Assembly: GCF_029227915.1 (NCBI RefSeq)
Contig: NC_079882.1
Span: 4,278,001 to 4,342,000, forward strand
Origin: Hydractinia symbiolongicarpus
Lineage: Eukaryota > Cnidaria > Hydrozoa > Anthoathecata > Hydractiniidae
Direction: 5' to 3'
DNA length: 64,000 nt
Shown: positions 36,940-47,677 of the stretch, in pieces
How positions within the stretch are numbered: the first letter of the stretch is position 1
Layout: every line of letters begins with the position of its first letter
Program-made: the position numbers and the translations under genes
Notes under the pieces: model-generated
Told to the model about the DNA's origin: nothing
The model's input: only the letters and a program-made list of their open reading frames with translations
Database searches by the model: none

Positions 36940-37905
36940 ATGGAATTGCACATGGCGATATTTCTGTTAGTTGGTGTGTCCACAGCTCTGTCTCGTAATG
37001 GTTAGTGCTATAAAAATTTATTGTTAAAGATAAGTTCCTATTTTTCTGAAATTTGACCATATAAGTTCTAATATTGAAGGTATTTTTCTCTTTTGATCGT
37101 GAAGTTAACTATGCTAAAATTTCATCACACGTTTTGATCAGACTATAAAAGACAAGATCAGGAAAGTTTTTTTAATTTTTAAAAGCATGAGCAAATTGCT
37201 ATAAGGAAGCAGCGCGAGACGCTGGTACAATATCTTGTTACCCTGTTCCCGTCAAAACTCGCGAAAAAAATTTACAGTCGTAAGGAAATTTTGTGATACA
37301 AACAATGTTGCAGAGACTTCAATCACAAAAGGAATGTGGATTGCAATCCGAAAATTTATTGTTAAAAAGCTTTCTCAAAGTAAATGAACAAAATCTAATA
37401 TAAATCTTTTTTAGCAAACAGTGAAAAAGGTAAACTGTTAAGCGAAAAGTTCTACGCTGACAGTCGTCTGTCAACAATAGATGATGTTTTCTACAATGAC
37501 AAGCGTAGACCGCCAGTACGCGATGAATTGAAGAACGTTCCGCGTGCACTTTATCGTGGTGATGCATTCTACAATGAGAAGCGAAGACCGCCATTACGCG
37601 ATGAATTTAAGAACGTCCTGCGTGTACTTCATCGTGGTGATGCATTCTACAATGACAAGCGCAGACCGCCATTACGCGATGAATTTAAGAACGTCCTGCG
37701 TGCACATTATCATGGTGATGCATTCTACAATGAGAAGCGAAGACCGCCATTACGCGATGAATTTAAGAACGTCCAGCGTGTACTTCATTGTGGTGATGCA
37801 TTCTACAATTACAAGCGCAGACCGCCATTACGCGATGAATTTAGGAATGTCCCGCGTGCACTTCACCGTGGTGATGCATTCTACAATGACAAGCGTAGAG
37901 TCTGA
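36940..37905 (+). CDS. Secreted repetitive peptide precursor, 183 aa
   Basis: Two exons: 36940-37000 encodes a signal peptide (MELHMAIFLLVGVSTALS) and 37415-37905 the rest; donor AATG|gttagt, acceptor ttttttag|CAAAC, phase 1. After a short spacer comes a lead unit and five near-identical 26-residue repeats, each ending FYN(D/E/Y)KRR. KRR is a dibasic prohormone-convertase site, so cleavage would release peptides starting RPPLRDEF or PPLRDEF. X-Pro-Pro N-termini are known from hydrozoan neuropeptides, where they block aminopeptidases. There is no Gly before the dibasic sites, so C-terminal amidation is not expected, and only one Cys is present, so it is not a disulphide-rich toxin. Stop follows KRRV. 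A neuropeptide-like role is inferred; an antimicrobial or structural secreted peptide is possible. Confidence 0.75.
37483..37902 (+). repeat. 78-bp coding tandem repeat with 156-bp higher order
   Basis: The peptide-coding repeats are 78 bp (26 codons) long and start gatgcattctacaat at 37561, 37639 and every 78 bp thereafter. Adjacent units alternate in small differences (gagaagcgaaga versus gacaagcgcaga; cgtgtacttc versus cgtgcac), so the array is two copies of a 156-bp dimer plus a more diverged first unit. Confidence 0.9.
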
Positions 37906-38157
37906 GAGACCCTTTTTCCGTTCATTGCTAATGAAGTCTACAAAAGTGTATCTCTTGTAAGAGATGCCATAAATTTTTGGCAACTGCATCTTTATTTTGT
38001 CACTTGCTTTTTTTTCTGGTGAAGGAAATATATAAACTTTGGCAACCTTTTCGTTATAAAAAATGTTTTTTTCCTGTTCAATGATATTTTTACCGGGCCA
38101 TAATAACTGTGGTTTTATTCAGAAACATTACCAATAATATTTTGCTATCGGAACAGC

Positions 38158-38163
38158 AATAAA
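38158..38163 (+). promoter_or_regulatory. Possible poly(A) signal of the peptide precursor
   Basis: AATAAA about 250 bp downstream of the precursor stop codon, the first canonical signal on that strand. Confidence 0.35.
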
Positions 38164-38869
38164 GTTATTTCCAGTATAGCGTCTTGGGGAACTTTAACAA
38201 AGTTAAAAAGCACTGGATTTATAACTTATGCTTATAATTGTACTAATAAAAGCAGTTATTCAAATTTTCAAGTAATTTTTATAAATAACAATAAGGCTAG
38301 AAAAATAAGAACGTTGCCCAGATTTGTTTCTAAAAACAACAAACGTGAAGAAATACGTATTTGTAGTATTTTAGTATTCTTTACATTAATTTTATACATA
38401 AAATCTAGGGTTAGGGCAAAACAATTCGAGTTTGAATAATTTTTGAAACATTTAGGTTAACGATAAACAAGTGGTTAGCCACTAGTAGCCAGACTCTTTC
38501 AAAGGACCTTTTTTCAATTTACAATTGGAGACGAGATTGCCCTAGTAGCATATCCGAAATCAGTTTTCTACAAGCTTTGTGTTTTAGCTGCAGGTATCCT
38601 CATGGTTATGAAGTTTTTTTTGACTTTTTGAACTTATTTACTAATAAAATTTATCAATATAATGTTTAGCTCTGCCAAAACTGATTTTAGGATTACCAAT
38701 CTCGTTCCCAGGGCATGATTTTTGCTTTCTGACGTGCCTTCTTTCGCACTGCACACATACTTTTTTTGCCGTTGAAAAATTTACAATTTTCCGTAAAAAT
38801 AAGATACAAATCTTAAGCTATTATATCGTATAATCTAAAGATAGGATTGCATATGCCGAAAATATTAGC

Positions 38870-41050
38870 TAGAGAGGTAAAAAAATGGCAGGAGCGAGAA
38901 GAAGGCTATAATCAACCTCGTCCCCAGGGCATCTTGTATCTTTTCTGACCCCGGGACGGCGATACGGGGTCAGAAAAGATACAAGATGCCCTGGGGACGA
39001 GGTTGGGCTATAATAGCCTTATCACCAAGCCCCCAACCTGTATAAAAGGTTAGCATTGAATATGATGAGGAGTTGTGTTATGTGTGTCGTATGTTGTAAC
39101 TGTCGTGTGTTCTAAAATAAATATAAATTGACAGTAGTCAATAGTTTATGTTTTAGTTTATGTTTGAATTCGTTAAGTGATGTAATAGTTTTCATGTCGT
39201 TACCAAGAAATGTATTCCACAATTTAGGTCCTCTGCTAGTTATAGAGAACTTTGTGATTGTATAATTAATCCTAGGTTGAAAAAACTGTTAATTGAAAAT
39301 CTGGATGGATATTTATGTTGTATGTTCTAAAACATATTATTAAATACTCTTGGTAACATATTGTTTTCAAGCTTAAACATAAAAATAAGAGTTTGATAAA
39401 TGTTTAGTTGGTATACATTCAGTACATTGATATTTTTTAATAACTCTCTGGAGTGAGTGTACCTGTTAACATTTAAACTAATTCTGATTGCATGTTTTTG
39501 TTTATTTTGTAATTTTGTCAATTTTGTAGCGTTGGTGCTGCACCACGCAATATTTGCATAATTTAGATAGCAGTGAATAAAAGAAGAATATATGTTTTTT
39601 AAACAATTCTGATCTAGAACAAATTTTGCTTTTTAAATAGGATGCCAATATTCTTTGCGACGTTTTCTTCTAAAATATTCATATGTTCTCTCCAAGTAAG
39701 ATTTTCATCAAGAATAACTCCTAAAAATTTCATGGATTGTGATCTTTTTATACTTATATTATTAATAGATAAATCAGGAAACTTCAATGGCATATCATCT
39801 TTTTTATTTTGCCTGTGAAAAAGTGTGTACTTTGTTTTAGAAATATTTAGGGACAGTCTGTTTGCCTTAAACCATTCTGCCACCTTAGAGAGTTCATTAT
39901 TGACTGTGCGAAATAATGTTTTTTTATCTTTATGTGCATAAAACAGATTTGTATCATTTGAAAATAAAATTGGATGTAAAATATTCGAAGCTTTGTTTAA
40001 ATCATTTACATATATAAGGAATAAGAGTGGTCCTAACATCGAACCTTGTGGAACTCCACAGGTGATTGTTTGTAATTTGTACTTCCCCCGTCAAAGGAAA
40101 TGTAGAATTTTGTGACCTACGGTGTCAAATGCTTTGCTTAGATCTATAAAAATTCCTAGCATGTACTTGTTTTCGTCAAACACTTTTGATATTTCATTAA
40201 CAAGTTTAACTATTGCATGATCAGTAGAATGACCTGCTTGAAAGCCAAATTGATTGCCGTATAAAATATTATTAGCAGTTAAAAAAGAGTATCTATTGTA
40301 CATTATGCGTTCTAGTATTTTTAAGAAACATGGAAGAACTGATATTGGTCTATAATTAGATACATTAGTCATTTCGCCTGTTTTATATACTGGTAGAACT
40401 CTTGCAATTTTAAGTTTTTTTAGGAATATATCCTTGCAGCAGGGAAAGGTTAAATATATCCATTAGTGGAATTTTTATATCATTTTTTGTTTGCTTAACA
40501 ACGTTACTATTGACGTCATCAAAGCCTGGACTTTTATTTGATTGTAGTGAGTCGATCGTTTTGAATAATTCATTTTCACTTAGTTCGTTATTTTCCATTT
40601 GTGTGTTACTAACAGTGAGAAAGGATTTAAAACTCAAATTGCTAGGTTCAATCTGAGATGCCAGATTTGAACCAACTTTTACAAACAAAATCATTAAGCT
40701 CCTCAGCTATTAGACACTTGTTCTCGATTTTATTTCCATCAATATTCAACCTTTTTGGAAGTTTTTCTTTGCTTAATTTTGTTTTACCTATTACTTCATT
40801 GATTATGCTTCAAGTTTTCTTCGCATCGCTTTATGTTTATTTATCAGTCCACTATAGTAAAATTTCTTGGAGCGCCTCTTAATGATTTCAAACAAATGTT
40901 TATAATGTTTATATTTTTTTCATTCTCAAGAGTTCTGCTTTTCAAAAACTTTTCATACAAGCGCTGTTTCTTTTTAGATGATTTTAAAAAACCTCAAAAA
41001 GCAAAAAAGAAGTTGGATTACTGTCGGATTACAACCAGAATCGGAAACGA
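38870..41050 (-). mobile_element. Decayed CR1/L2-like non-LTR retrotransposon, 5'-truncated
   Basis: The minus strand encodes parts of a reverse transcriptase: a pre-RT linker (about 40694-40410, with NKSPGFDDVNSNVV), RT motifs SNYRPISVLP and IDLSKAFDTVGH (40372-40091), then CGVPQGSMLGPLLF and the palm (40039-39614). It is dead three ways. One extra A near 40408 shifts the frame. The segment between KAFDTVGH and CGVPQGS is shortened and carries a stop. The catalytic F/Y-A-D-D reads FSND. The endonuclease domain is absent. The 3' end has a GGGGCTTGGTGATAAGGCTA hairpin typical of CR1/L2-like tails. The left limit on this strand is approximate. Confidence 0.8.
38913..39005. mobile_element. 93-bp palindromic MITE nested in the retrotransposon
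   Basis: Arms of 40 bp are identical inverted copies (CAACCTCGTCCCCAGGGCAT and onwards to TCTGACCCCG) around a 13-nt loop. The 9-bp target duplication GGCTATAAT is at 38904-38912 and 39006-39014. The arms match the TIRs of the 383-bp element at 35624. One copy of the target lies in a palindrome of the retrotransposon 3' tail, so the MITE inserted after the retrotransposon. Confidence 0.92.
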
Positions 41051-41053
41051 GGT

Positions 41054-42324
41054 TGATTAATGGTAACAAAATGGGATGAGAACTAAGCTCTTAGGTCAAA
41101 GCCCAAGCACAGGTTTCTGACGTACTGGTTTTGCAACATCATTTTGATGACTGTCTTCATTTTGGGAGGTAGCTAAAAAGCTGTGTTGTGTATTACAAGG
41201 TTCAGTTTCAGCCATTTATTGTTTCATTGAAAGTCTAACTGCTTGACTTAGCTAGCTAGCTGGCTGATAATAGTGGCAAGTACACAATAAATGAGTTTAG
41301 TCTGCTTATTACTTGTATTTTACTGTTTCTTAAAATTTGGGGACAATGTATTGTCACAAAAAAACGTCCAAAGAGCACGTCAAGAATGATTAGATATGCA
41401 ATTAAATTGCAACTCCAATCATTCATTTTAAAGCGGATTTTTATTTATGTATTTACGCTTAAATTTAGACCTCCAATCCACAACCTAATTGTAAAATAGG
41501 CACTGCAAGCTAAGCTTCTGCTACAGATCCTATTGGCACATTACAGTCATTCAGAATGAATCGGTATAATTAACTCTATATTTACGATATCGTTGAAGCG
41601 CACATGATTTGAGATAAATATGAGATAGATTTTTTTTTTCAAATTCTGCCATGCCTCCCGAAAGTTATTTGTCGCCAGCCTCAAAATTTGACAAAATTTC
41701 AGGTGACTAATATTTTCATATTAGTCACCTGAAAAAAGTTACTTTTCACTGTCTAAATTTTAAAAATACTTAAAGAAAACTTCAAAGAGTGGATACTTTT
41801 TATCATTTTAAAATACGAGAAAAATGTTTTAAATTTACTTTTTCATATTTTTTTACGTATAAGCAGAAATTTCACTTATGTTCTTAAATGTTAACACCCA
41901 TTTACGCCCAAGGGTGCATGTTTCTGAACTGACACATAATATTACGCCTTGTGAATATGAATTATTAATTATTGATTATGATCATATTAATTGAGGGATC
42001 ATTACGACTTTTAATTTCTTTGTTCTTAAAAAAGTTTCATGAGTTAAAGCTCATAGGGACTTTTTGGGAGCATTTTACTGAATTGCAACACTGCCGTAAA
42101 ATACTTCATAAAAAATTTCTCCGTAGAAATAAACAAATGTAAAGAAAAAAATTTCTTTATGCAAATAAAAACTTGAAACTGTTTTTTTAATTTTTTTCTT
42201 CGTTTTATTGCACCCAGCTGATGTGATGGTTAACTTAAATAATTCATCACAAAAAACAAAACATTTTTTTCATGAAAACACAAACATTATTTCCACATAC
42301 TTTCGTGATTGGAAAGAGCACAAT
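41054..42324. other. Gene-free spacer with a perfect hairpin
   Basis: No exon is seen. A perfect 17-nt-arm hairpin with a 4-nt loop lies at 41697-41734 (arm tttcaggtgactaatat). The region is otherwise AT-rich. Confidence 0.45.
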
Positions 42325-43376
42325 ATGCACTTTTTACTATTGGTGGTATTTTTGTATGAAATGACAGATGCAAGCGTGTTTATTCTTCCAGGTTTGATTT
42401 GTTGAATTTTTTAATCTTATGAGAAGTAAATAAGTAAATACAAATATTTAAACCCTAACATTAAGGGGAACATTCGATTGTGCTATTCTTCTTTCTTACG
42501 ATCCCATTCCTTAAGTGCATTTGGGGAAAGTGAGGGTAAATTTGTGATCAGCAAATTTTACGCATTTTATATGGACAAAAAATATTTTCAATTTCGATTT
42601 CAAATACAAAATTTTTAGGAAAAATTAAGGGGAAAATCAGAGACACTATGAAAATTAATAGCTCAGCGCTTCAGTAATTTTTGCAGGTATGTGTTCCCAC
42701 GGTCAAAAAGATTTACGATTTGTTTTCGCGGATAATGGTTTGCAAAAATTTTTTTAAATTTTAATTTTTAGAAATAACGTAATGTTACCAAGATTTTTCT
42801 TAATGAAATTCAGAAAAGCACATTTTTAACATCTCTTATGTTTTTTGCGACAGCATCAAAATTTTACTGTATGCAAAACTATTTTTTATTCTGAGTAAAA
42901 ATTTAACAATTGGATGGCAAACTTTCAGAAGTACATAATTTCAAAATTAGCACCATTCACAATTTTTTTAGCTTTGATACATTGACAGGACAAGTTATTC
43001 TTACTTTTAAAAGAACAGTCAGCTTTCATATTTTTCATACGCAGGAACACGATGGTGCGGTATTGGAAATAGAGCTACCGATGCACATCGACTTGGTGCG
43101 TACAAACATACCGATACATGCTGCAAACAACACGATACGTGTCCACACAGTATTCAATCTTTTCGCAAAAAATATGGTTACCGAAATTTACGGCTGTACA
43201 CCATTTCCGCGTGTTGGTGTGATCAGCAGTTTCGAACATGTTTGAAGAATGTTAGATCAAAAGTTGCCATGACGACTGGAATTATGTATTTCACCTTACT
43301 ATCCGTCCCTTGTTTTATTATTGAAGAACGTGGAGGGACACAGCAAGTCAAAATAGTCGATCCAGAAAAGTTTTGA
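42325..43376 (+). CDS. Group III (bee-venom-type) secreted phospholipase A2, 132 aa
   Basis: Hydrolyses the sn-2 ester of phospholipids outside the cell, with calcium. Exon 1 (42325-42391) encodes a signal peptide (MHFLLLVVFLYEMTDA); exon 2 (43045-43376) the enzyme; donor CCAG|gtttga, acceptor acgcag|GAACAC, phase 1. The fused frame gives the calcium loop WCGIG (residues 26-30) and the catalytic CCKQHDTC motif with His52-Asp53, then paired cysteines near CWCDQQF and FRTCLKN. These are group III hallmarks. The true frame differs from the longest open frame through exon 2, which ends at 43245. The mature chain (about 115 residues) is a little shorter than bee-venom PLA2 because the C-terminal part is reduced. 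Such enzymes can be venom components or digestive and housekeeping proteins in cnidarians; the sequence does not decide. AATAAA follows at 43417. The upstream Met at 42208 would bury the signal peptide, so I prefer 42325. Confidence 0.88.
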
Positions 43377-43416
43377 AAGTTATAGTCAATACGTAAAGTT
43401 ATAAAAAAGATAGTTC

Positions 43417-43422
43417 AATAAA
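43417..43422 (+). promoter_or_regulatory. Likely poly(A) signal of the PLA2 gene
   Basis: AATAAA 41 bp after the stop codon. Confidence 0.6.
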
Positions 43423-44151
43423 ATCTGCATAATATCATATAATTTTATAATTGTGATTTCGCGATCTGAATTGAAAAGTATTCCGGATGCCAATAGCGTG
43501 ACATATCAACTAAACATCCGCGCGCTCAATCAACGCCTTACGCCTTTTGGATTTGTGATGACGCCAGGTACATTTATAAAAGCAAAATTATAAAAGTTTG
43601 GAGATTTTTTTTAATGGCAATACTAGTTGAGAAAAACAAAATTGATTTATAAATATGAATGCCGGTTTATTTGTGATTATATTTTACATAAAAAATATCC
43701 GTATAAATAAACATAGAGATGGGAGAAAAGTTCATTTGGTTAGTAAAATTTAGCGTGGGTTTAAACTTGGCGAATGATAGTATGGTTTAAATGACCACTT
43801 CACAAAAGTTGCATCAAAAAATATAAACTTGTAATAAATTTTATGAAAGATAAAACATTTAAAATTTCGCATTGTTTTTGTGGTTTTTAATTTGGCAAAT
43901 TTTGATAAAATAATCTAATTTCGTAAAATTTTGTCCACGCAAAAATTTTTGCAGTGAACTACAGATACCGCCATTATGAATTATATACGTCAAGAAAGCA
44001 AAATCTACCAGGTTGCCAGAAAATGCACAACCTTTCGTATTTTAGAACAATGTGGAGGAGCGTTTTAAATCACTACATCTACTGCACAAAAGAATTCCTC
44101 TGCAGGCTGTCGCATTGTTTCGTAATGTCTCATAAGTGTAGAACATAAGAA
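43423..44151. other. Convergent 3' spacer between PLA2 and the next gene
   Basis: The PLA2 gene (plus) and the 44152-47677 gene (minus) converge here. A plus-strand frame at 43954-44148 follows an acceptor-like tttttgcag but has no upstream exon partner or family resemblance, so it is not called a gene. Confidence 0.4.
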
Positions 44152-47100
44152 TTAGGGGTTGTCTTCGAAAGAGAGATATTGTTTTTTTTTGACAGCGTCT
44201 TTGAGTTTCGACCAGTGCTTGGAAAGAACTTTAGTACCACCTTGAATCTAAATAAAAAATTTGAGAGCGTGAATTTATTTATAAAAATTATGGAAAAAAA
44301 CGTCAGCTAGTATTGTACCGTCTTAAAAAGGTTAGAACAGCTACAAAGACAAAAAAGAAGGGATCTGTGGAGAACTGCAGGTACTACATGAGATGGCCAG
44401 TAACAATAGGAAAGGTAACTAAAAAAATTGATGTGGTGTTGCTTAACATTAAATTTGACTGTGCAAGGTTCATAATCATGGAGAGCTATTCTGGTGTACA
44501 AGGTTCATAATCATGGAGAGCTATTCCGGTTTAGATAGAACATATAGCAAAATTCAGCTTGTTCAATTTCCGCGCTTTGCAAAGGAAATGTTTGGTTTCC
44601 ACATTCCATGTCCAGCACTTTTAACATTAATAAACTACCCCTGGCACATGCTTTTTCAACTTACGCAGCCTTTACATGATTTCGAGCGAAACGAAGCTCA
44701 TCTTGTGTTAATTTTTTTTCAGCTTCAAAATATTAGAACACAATTTATGCAGGTAAGTCCTCAATAAAAAAAAAATTTGCCAAGATTTATTTTCCATTCT
44801 ATCAGCAGATCAGAAAAAGGTGGAAATTGTTAAAACCGCATGGGTTTTCTTATTTTTTTTTCAACGAATACAACAATGAAACTTACTTTCTCGTCTCGAT
44901 GTCCAAACTGACCCAACAGTCTACCTGTGTGGTCTATCGTGTCCACATACTTTTTACGCCGGTTCATGATAACCTACAATTAGCATAATTTAAAGACCAA
45001 CAAACCTGGCATGGTAAAACAAAAAAACCTTTTATTTAAAAACATATTTTTAGCATCGTTCATTGTGGCAATCGAAACGTTCGATGCAATGTTGAGATGA
45101 GCAATAGAGAATTCACAGGACATAAAATTACAGTTTACCACTTTTTGCAAGATGTTGATTTCACTACAGAAGAGAAGTTTTATTTGAAAATAAAAACAAA
45201 AACTAAAAAACTCACATCAAAATCACTTTCTCCAGCTGCTGATTGTTTCGTAAGTAACTTCTTTTGCGAGAATTGAGACTAAGGTAAATAAAGCAGTATT
45301 TAAACCAATATACACTTTTTATGTGTGAGTCTTTAAGACTTATTTTTAAAGTTTGAAGAGTATTTCAAAACTAATGCTCCATTGTCAGATATCAGATAAT
45401 CCGAAATATTTATTTTCGAATATTTTTTCGAAGAAAATGACGCGCAAAAAATTTGTTGGTACTTCCATTCTATATTTCTCTTATCATTACATCTTTTCAC
45501 ATTCGTAAAGTATTAGTCGATTTTCAGCAACTATTTAAAAGAGTTCACTTTAAGAATTACTAAACCCCTAAAACTTTGTATTTTAAGAATTAGCGGCTTA
45601 AACGACAAAATTTGCTTTTCATTAAAAAAAATGTCTATATGGTCAGGGTTTACATAGAAATCCATTATGTGTATAACTATGAACTATAAATTTGCGTGAG
45701 CTCCTTTTACCTTCCTTGGTTTTTCTTCATCCAATATAAATTCCGGGTTGCCATTTTCAACAAAATCATAGTTAATAACCGGATATATGACTTCATCTAC
45801 CTCTTCGTTCTGTTTGAAAGGCAGGGAAACGTTCTCCTTTCTAGGTGTTAATACAAAATCGGTTTTTGTTGCAGGTTTCTGCTTGTTTACAACTAAATGC
45901 ACCATGTCAAAATCTGTCCCAGGCGCTCCTTCCGCACGAATCCTAGGTGAAGTGGCTGTCATTCGCGGGGAAGAGCATCGTATCCTTGTTTTCTTTTCAG
46001 ATTTAGGAGCTTTAATAACAATAGAGTGGATTCGACCTGCACTTTCTGAGCTGACTTTCATGTGAGTACCATGTGTTGGAGTGCACTGCACGTCCAACTG
46101 GTTTCTACTATTGTCATTTGTAAACAGACTCTCCACCTCATTATCCTAAGTAAAAATAAAACTAACATTGCATTTAATTTTTAGCATCTTAGATTTTTTT
46201 TATAACTGGTGACTATAGACACTGACATTTTTGAAATTACTAAAAAATATAAACACATTTCAATGAACAAGACACTGAGATCAATTATTATATTTCAGTA
46301 AATAAAGTCTAACCACAAAATCTTACCTCAGGTGTGACGTCATCAGAATGAAGCTGTAAATCAACTGGAGCAACTGCTATGTCCTTCTCCACAATAGACA
46401 CTCCCTGCTTTCCATCTTTCGCTTTACTGTGAACAAGTAACTTAACACTAGAGATGTGGTCGGAATCGTGAAAACTATTGTCTTTATTTAAAAAATCTGA
46501 ATGCGGGGAAAAATTTACAGGTTCGCTTATATTTACATGATCGTCTTCCGTAGGAGTACCAAGACTTTGTTTGATTTTTTCCATGTTACCTCTGCTTTTT
46601 TTGAAGCTAGGTTGAGAAAACACTTTCGCAGTTCCGACATGTGTGTTTTCATTTTGAACATCACTTTCGAGAAAATCATCACTGCTGGTACTTATATCGA
46701 GTTCATCTGATTTTCCTTCACCTGTATGCGAACTAAAATTCGTTTGAAAGACGCTTTTGTTAATATTCTGTGAAGTGGGGGTTGGAAAGTCGACATTATC
46801 TTTAGTAAAACCAAAGAAAACCTTTTCGTCCTGCTGATGGAGAGCTTCAGATTGGGTAAATTCTACAATTGGTTCCCTAGAACCATTAATTTTTTGAAAT
46901 GTCTTTGAATTATCAATTTTCGCAAAACCTAAAAAATAAATAAATAAAATATAGCATTACCTATAAGTGTAACGATATGACCAGTTTGGAATTGAATACT
47001 ACATCGTTTAAGAGTTCGATTTTAAGTTACGTTACTTCGAGGTGATCAAGCTCAACCCGACAGTTTCAATCTGCATGAGACAGAGAGAAGATTTCATGTA

Positions 47101-47677
47101 AGATTTTCTTCACACATTTACCTGCTTGTTGCCGTGGATTTGGCGAGTTATCGAACGTCGAGTGTGTATGCTCATGATCAATAAATAAACATTCACTCGT
47201 CGTGTCACTCACTGCAGCACTGAACGTATCCTTGAGTGAAGCATTTAACAATTTTTGTGCTGACTCTGCAAAAAGAAAAATTAACGATATCAATGTTTTT
47301 TAAAAAAAATGTTCTTCGTTTTTCTTGAAAATTTTAGATGCTTATTATTAAAACTCGTGCATTCTTTTATAAGTATGGGAAGTTTTGATAAAAAAATACC
47401 TATCGCTGACAGAATACATTTCATGAACTAATTGTATAATTATCAATTTTATAGAAGTTTAACTTGAAAGAAAAAACTCTACGTAACATTAAAAACTAAA
47501 AGGATGAAGGATTAAAAACTTACGACTCAAATGAACCTGCTTTTCAAAAACATCATCTTCTATTACTTCAGCTTTCACGACTGCAGGAGTGTTCTCTTCT
47601 TCTTGCCCATCCTTGGTGTTCGGCTGATTCTTTGTGTCAGTGTAAAACCACAAAAACCATGCTAACAAAAGCAGCAT
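44152..47677 (-). CDS. Unrecognised membrane-anchored protein, 7 exons, 526 aa
   Basis: Exons (5' to 3'): 47677-47524, 47265-47122, 46928-46327, 46145-45711, 45278-45216, 44973-44887, 44247-44152. All junctions are GT-AG and the frame holds throughout (1581 bp). The N-terminus is one hydrophobic segment (MLLLLAWFLWFYTD) with no clear cleavage site, so I read a signal anchor. Residues about 20-400 are polar, acidic and Ser/Thr-rich, probably disordered. The C-terminus changes character: two exons encode basic, helix-friendly sequence (VIMNRRKKYVDTIDHTGRL; TKVLSKHWSKLKDAVKKKQ) that looks like a conserved interaction motif. I recognise no family. An ER or Golgi membrane adaptor is a guess only. 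Exon 5 (63 bp) is the least certain. Confidence 0.7.
44464..44528. repeat. Tandem duplication, 35-bp period
   Basis: Two copies of caaggttcataatcatggag and the following bases, 35 bp apart, with one C/T difference near the end. It lies in the last intron of the minus-strand gene at 44152-47677. Confidence 0.8.

Noticed and set aside
37544-37960. 138-codon plus-strand frame (MHFIVVMHSTMRSED...) over the peptide repeats
   Set aside because: It is a shadow frame of the same 78-bp repeat. It has no signal peptide or splice support and does not use the upstream exon, whereas the other frame joins a signal-peptide exon in phase.
42910-43245. 111-codon plus-strand frame over PLA2 exon 2
   Set aside because: Overlaps the PLA2 exon in the wrong phase; the shifted frame carries the complete PLA2 motifs and runs further to 43376.
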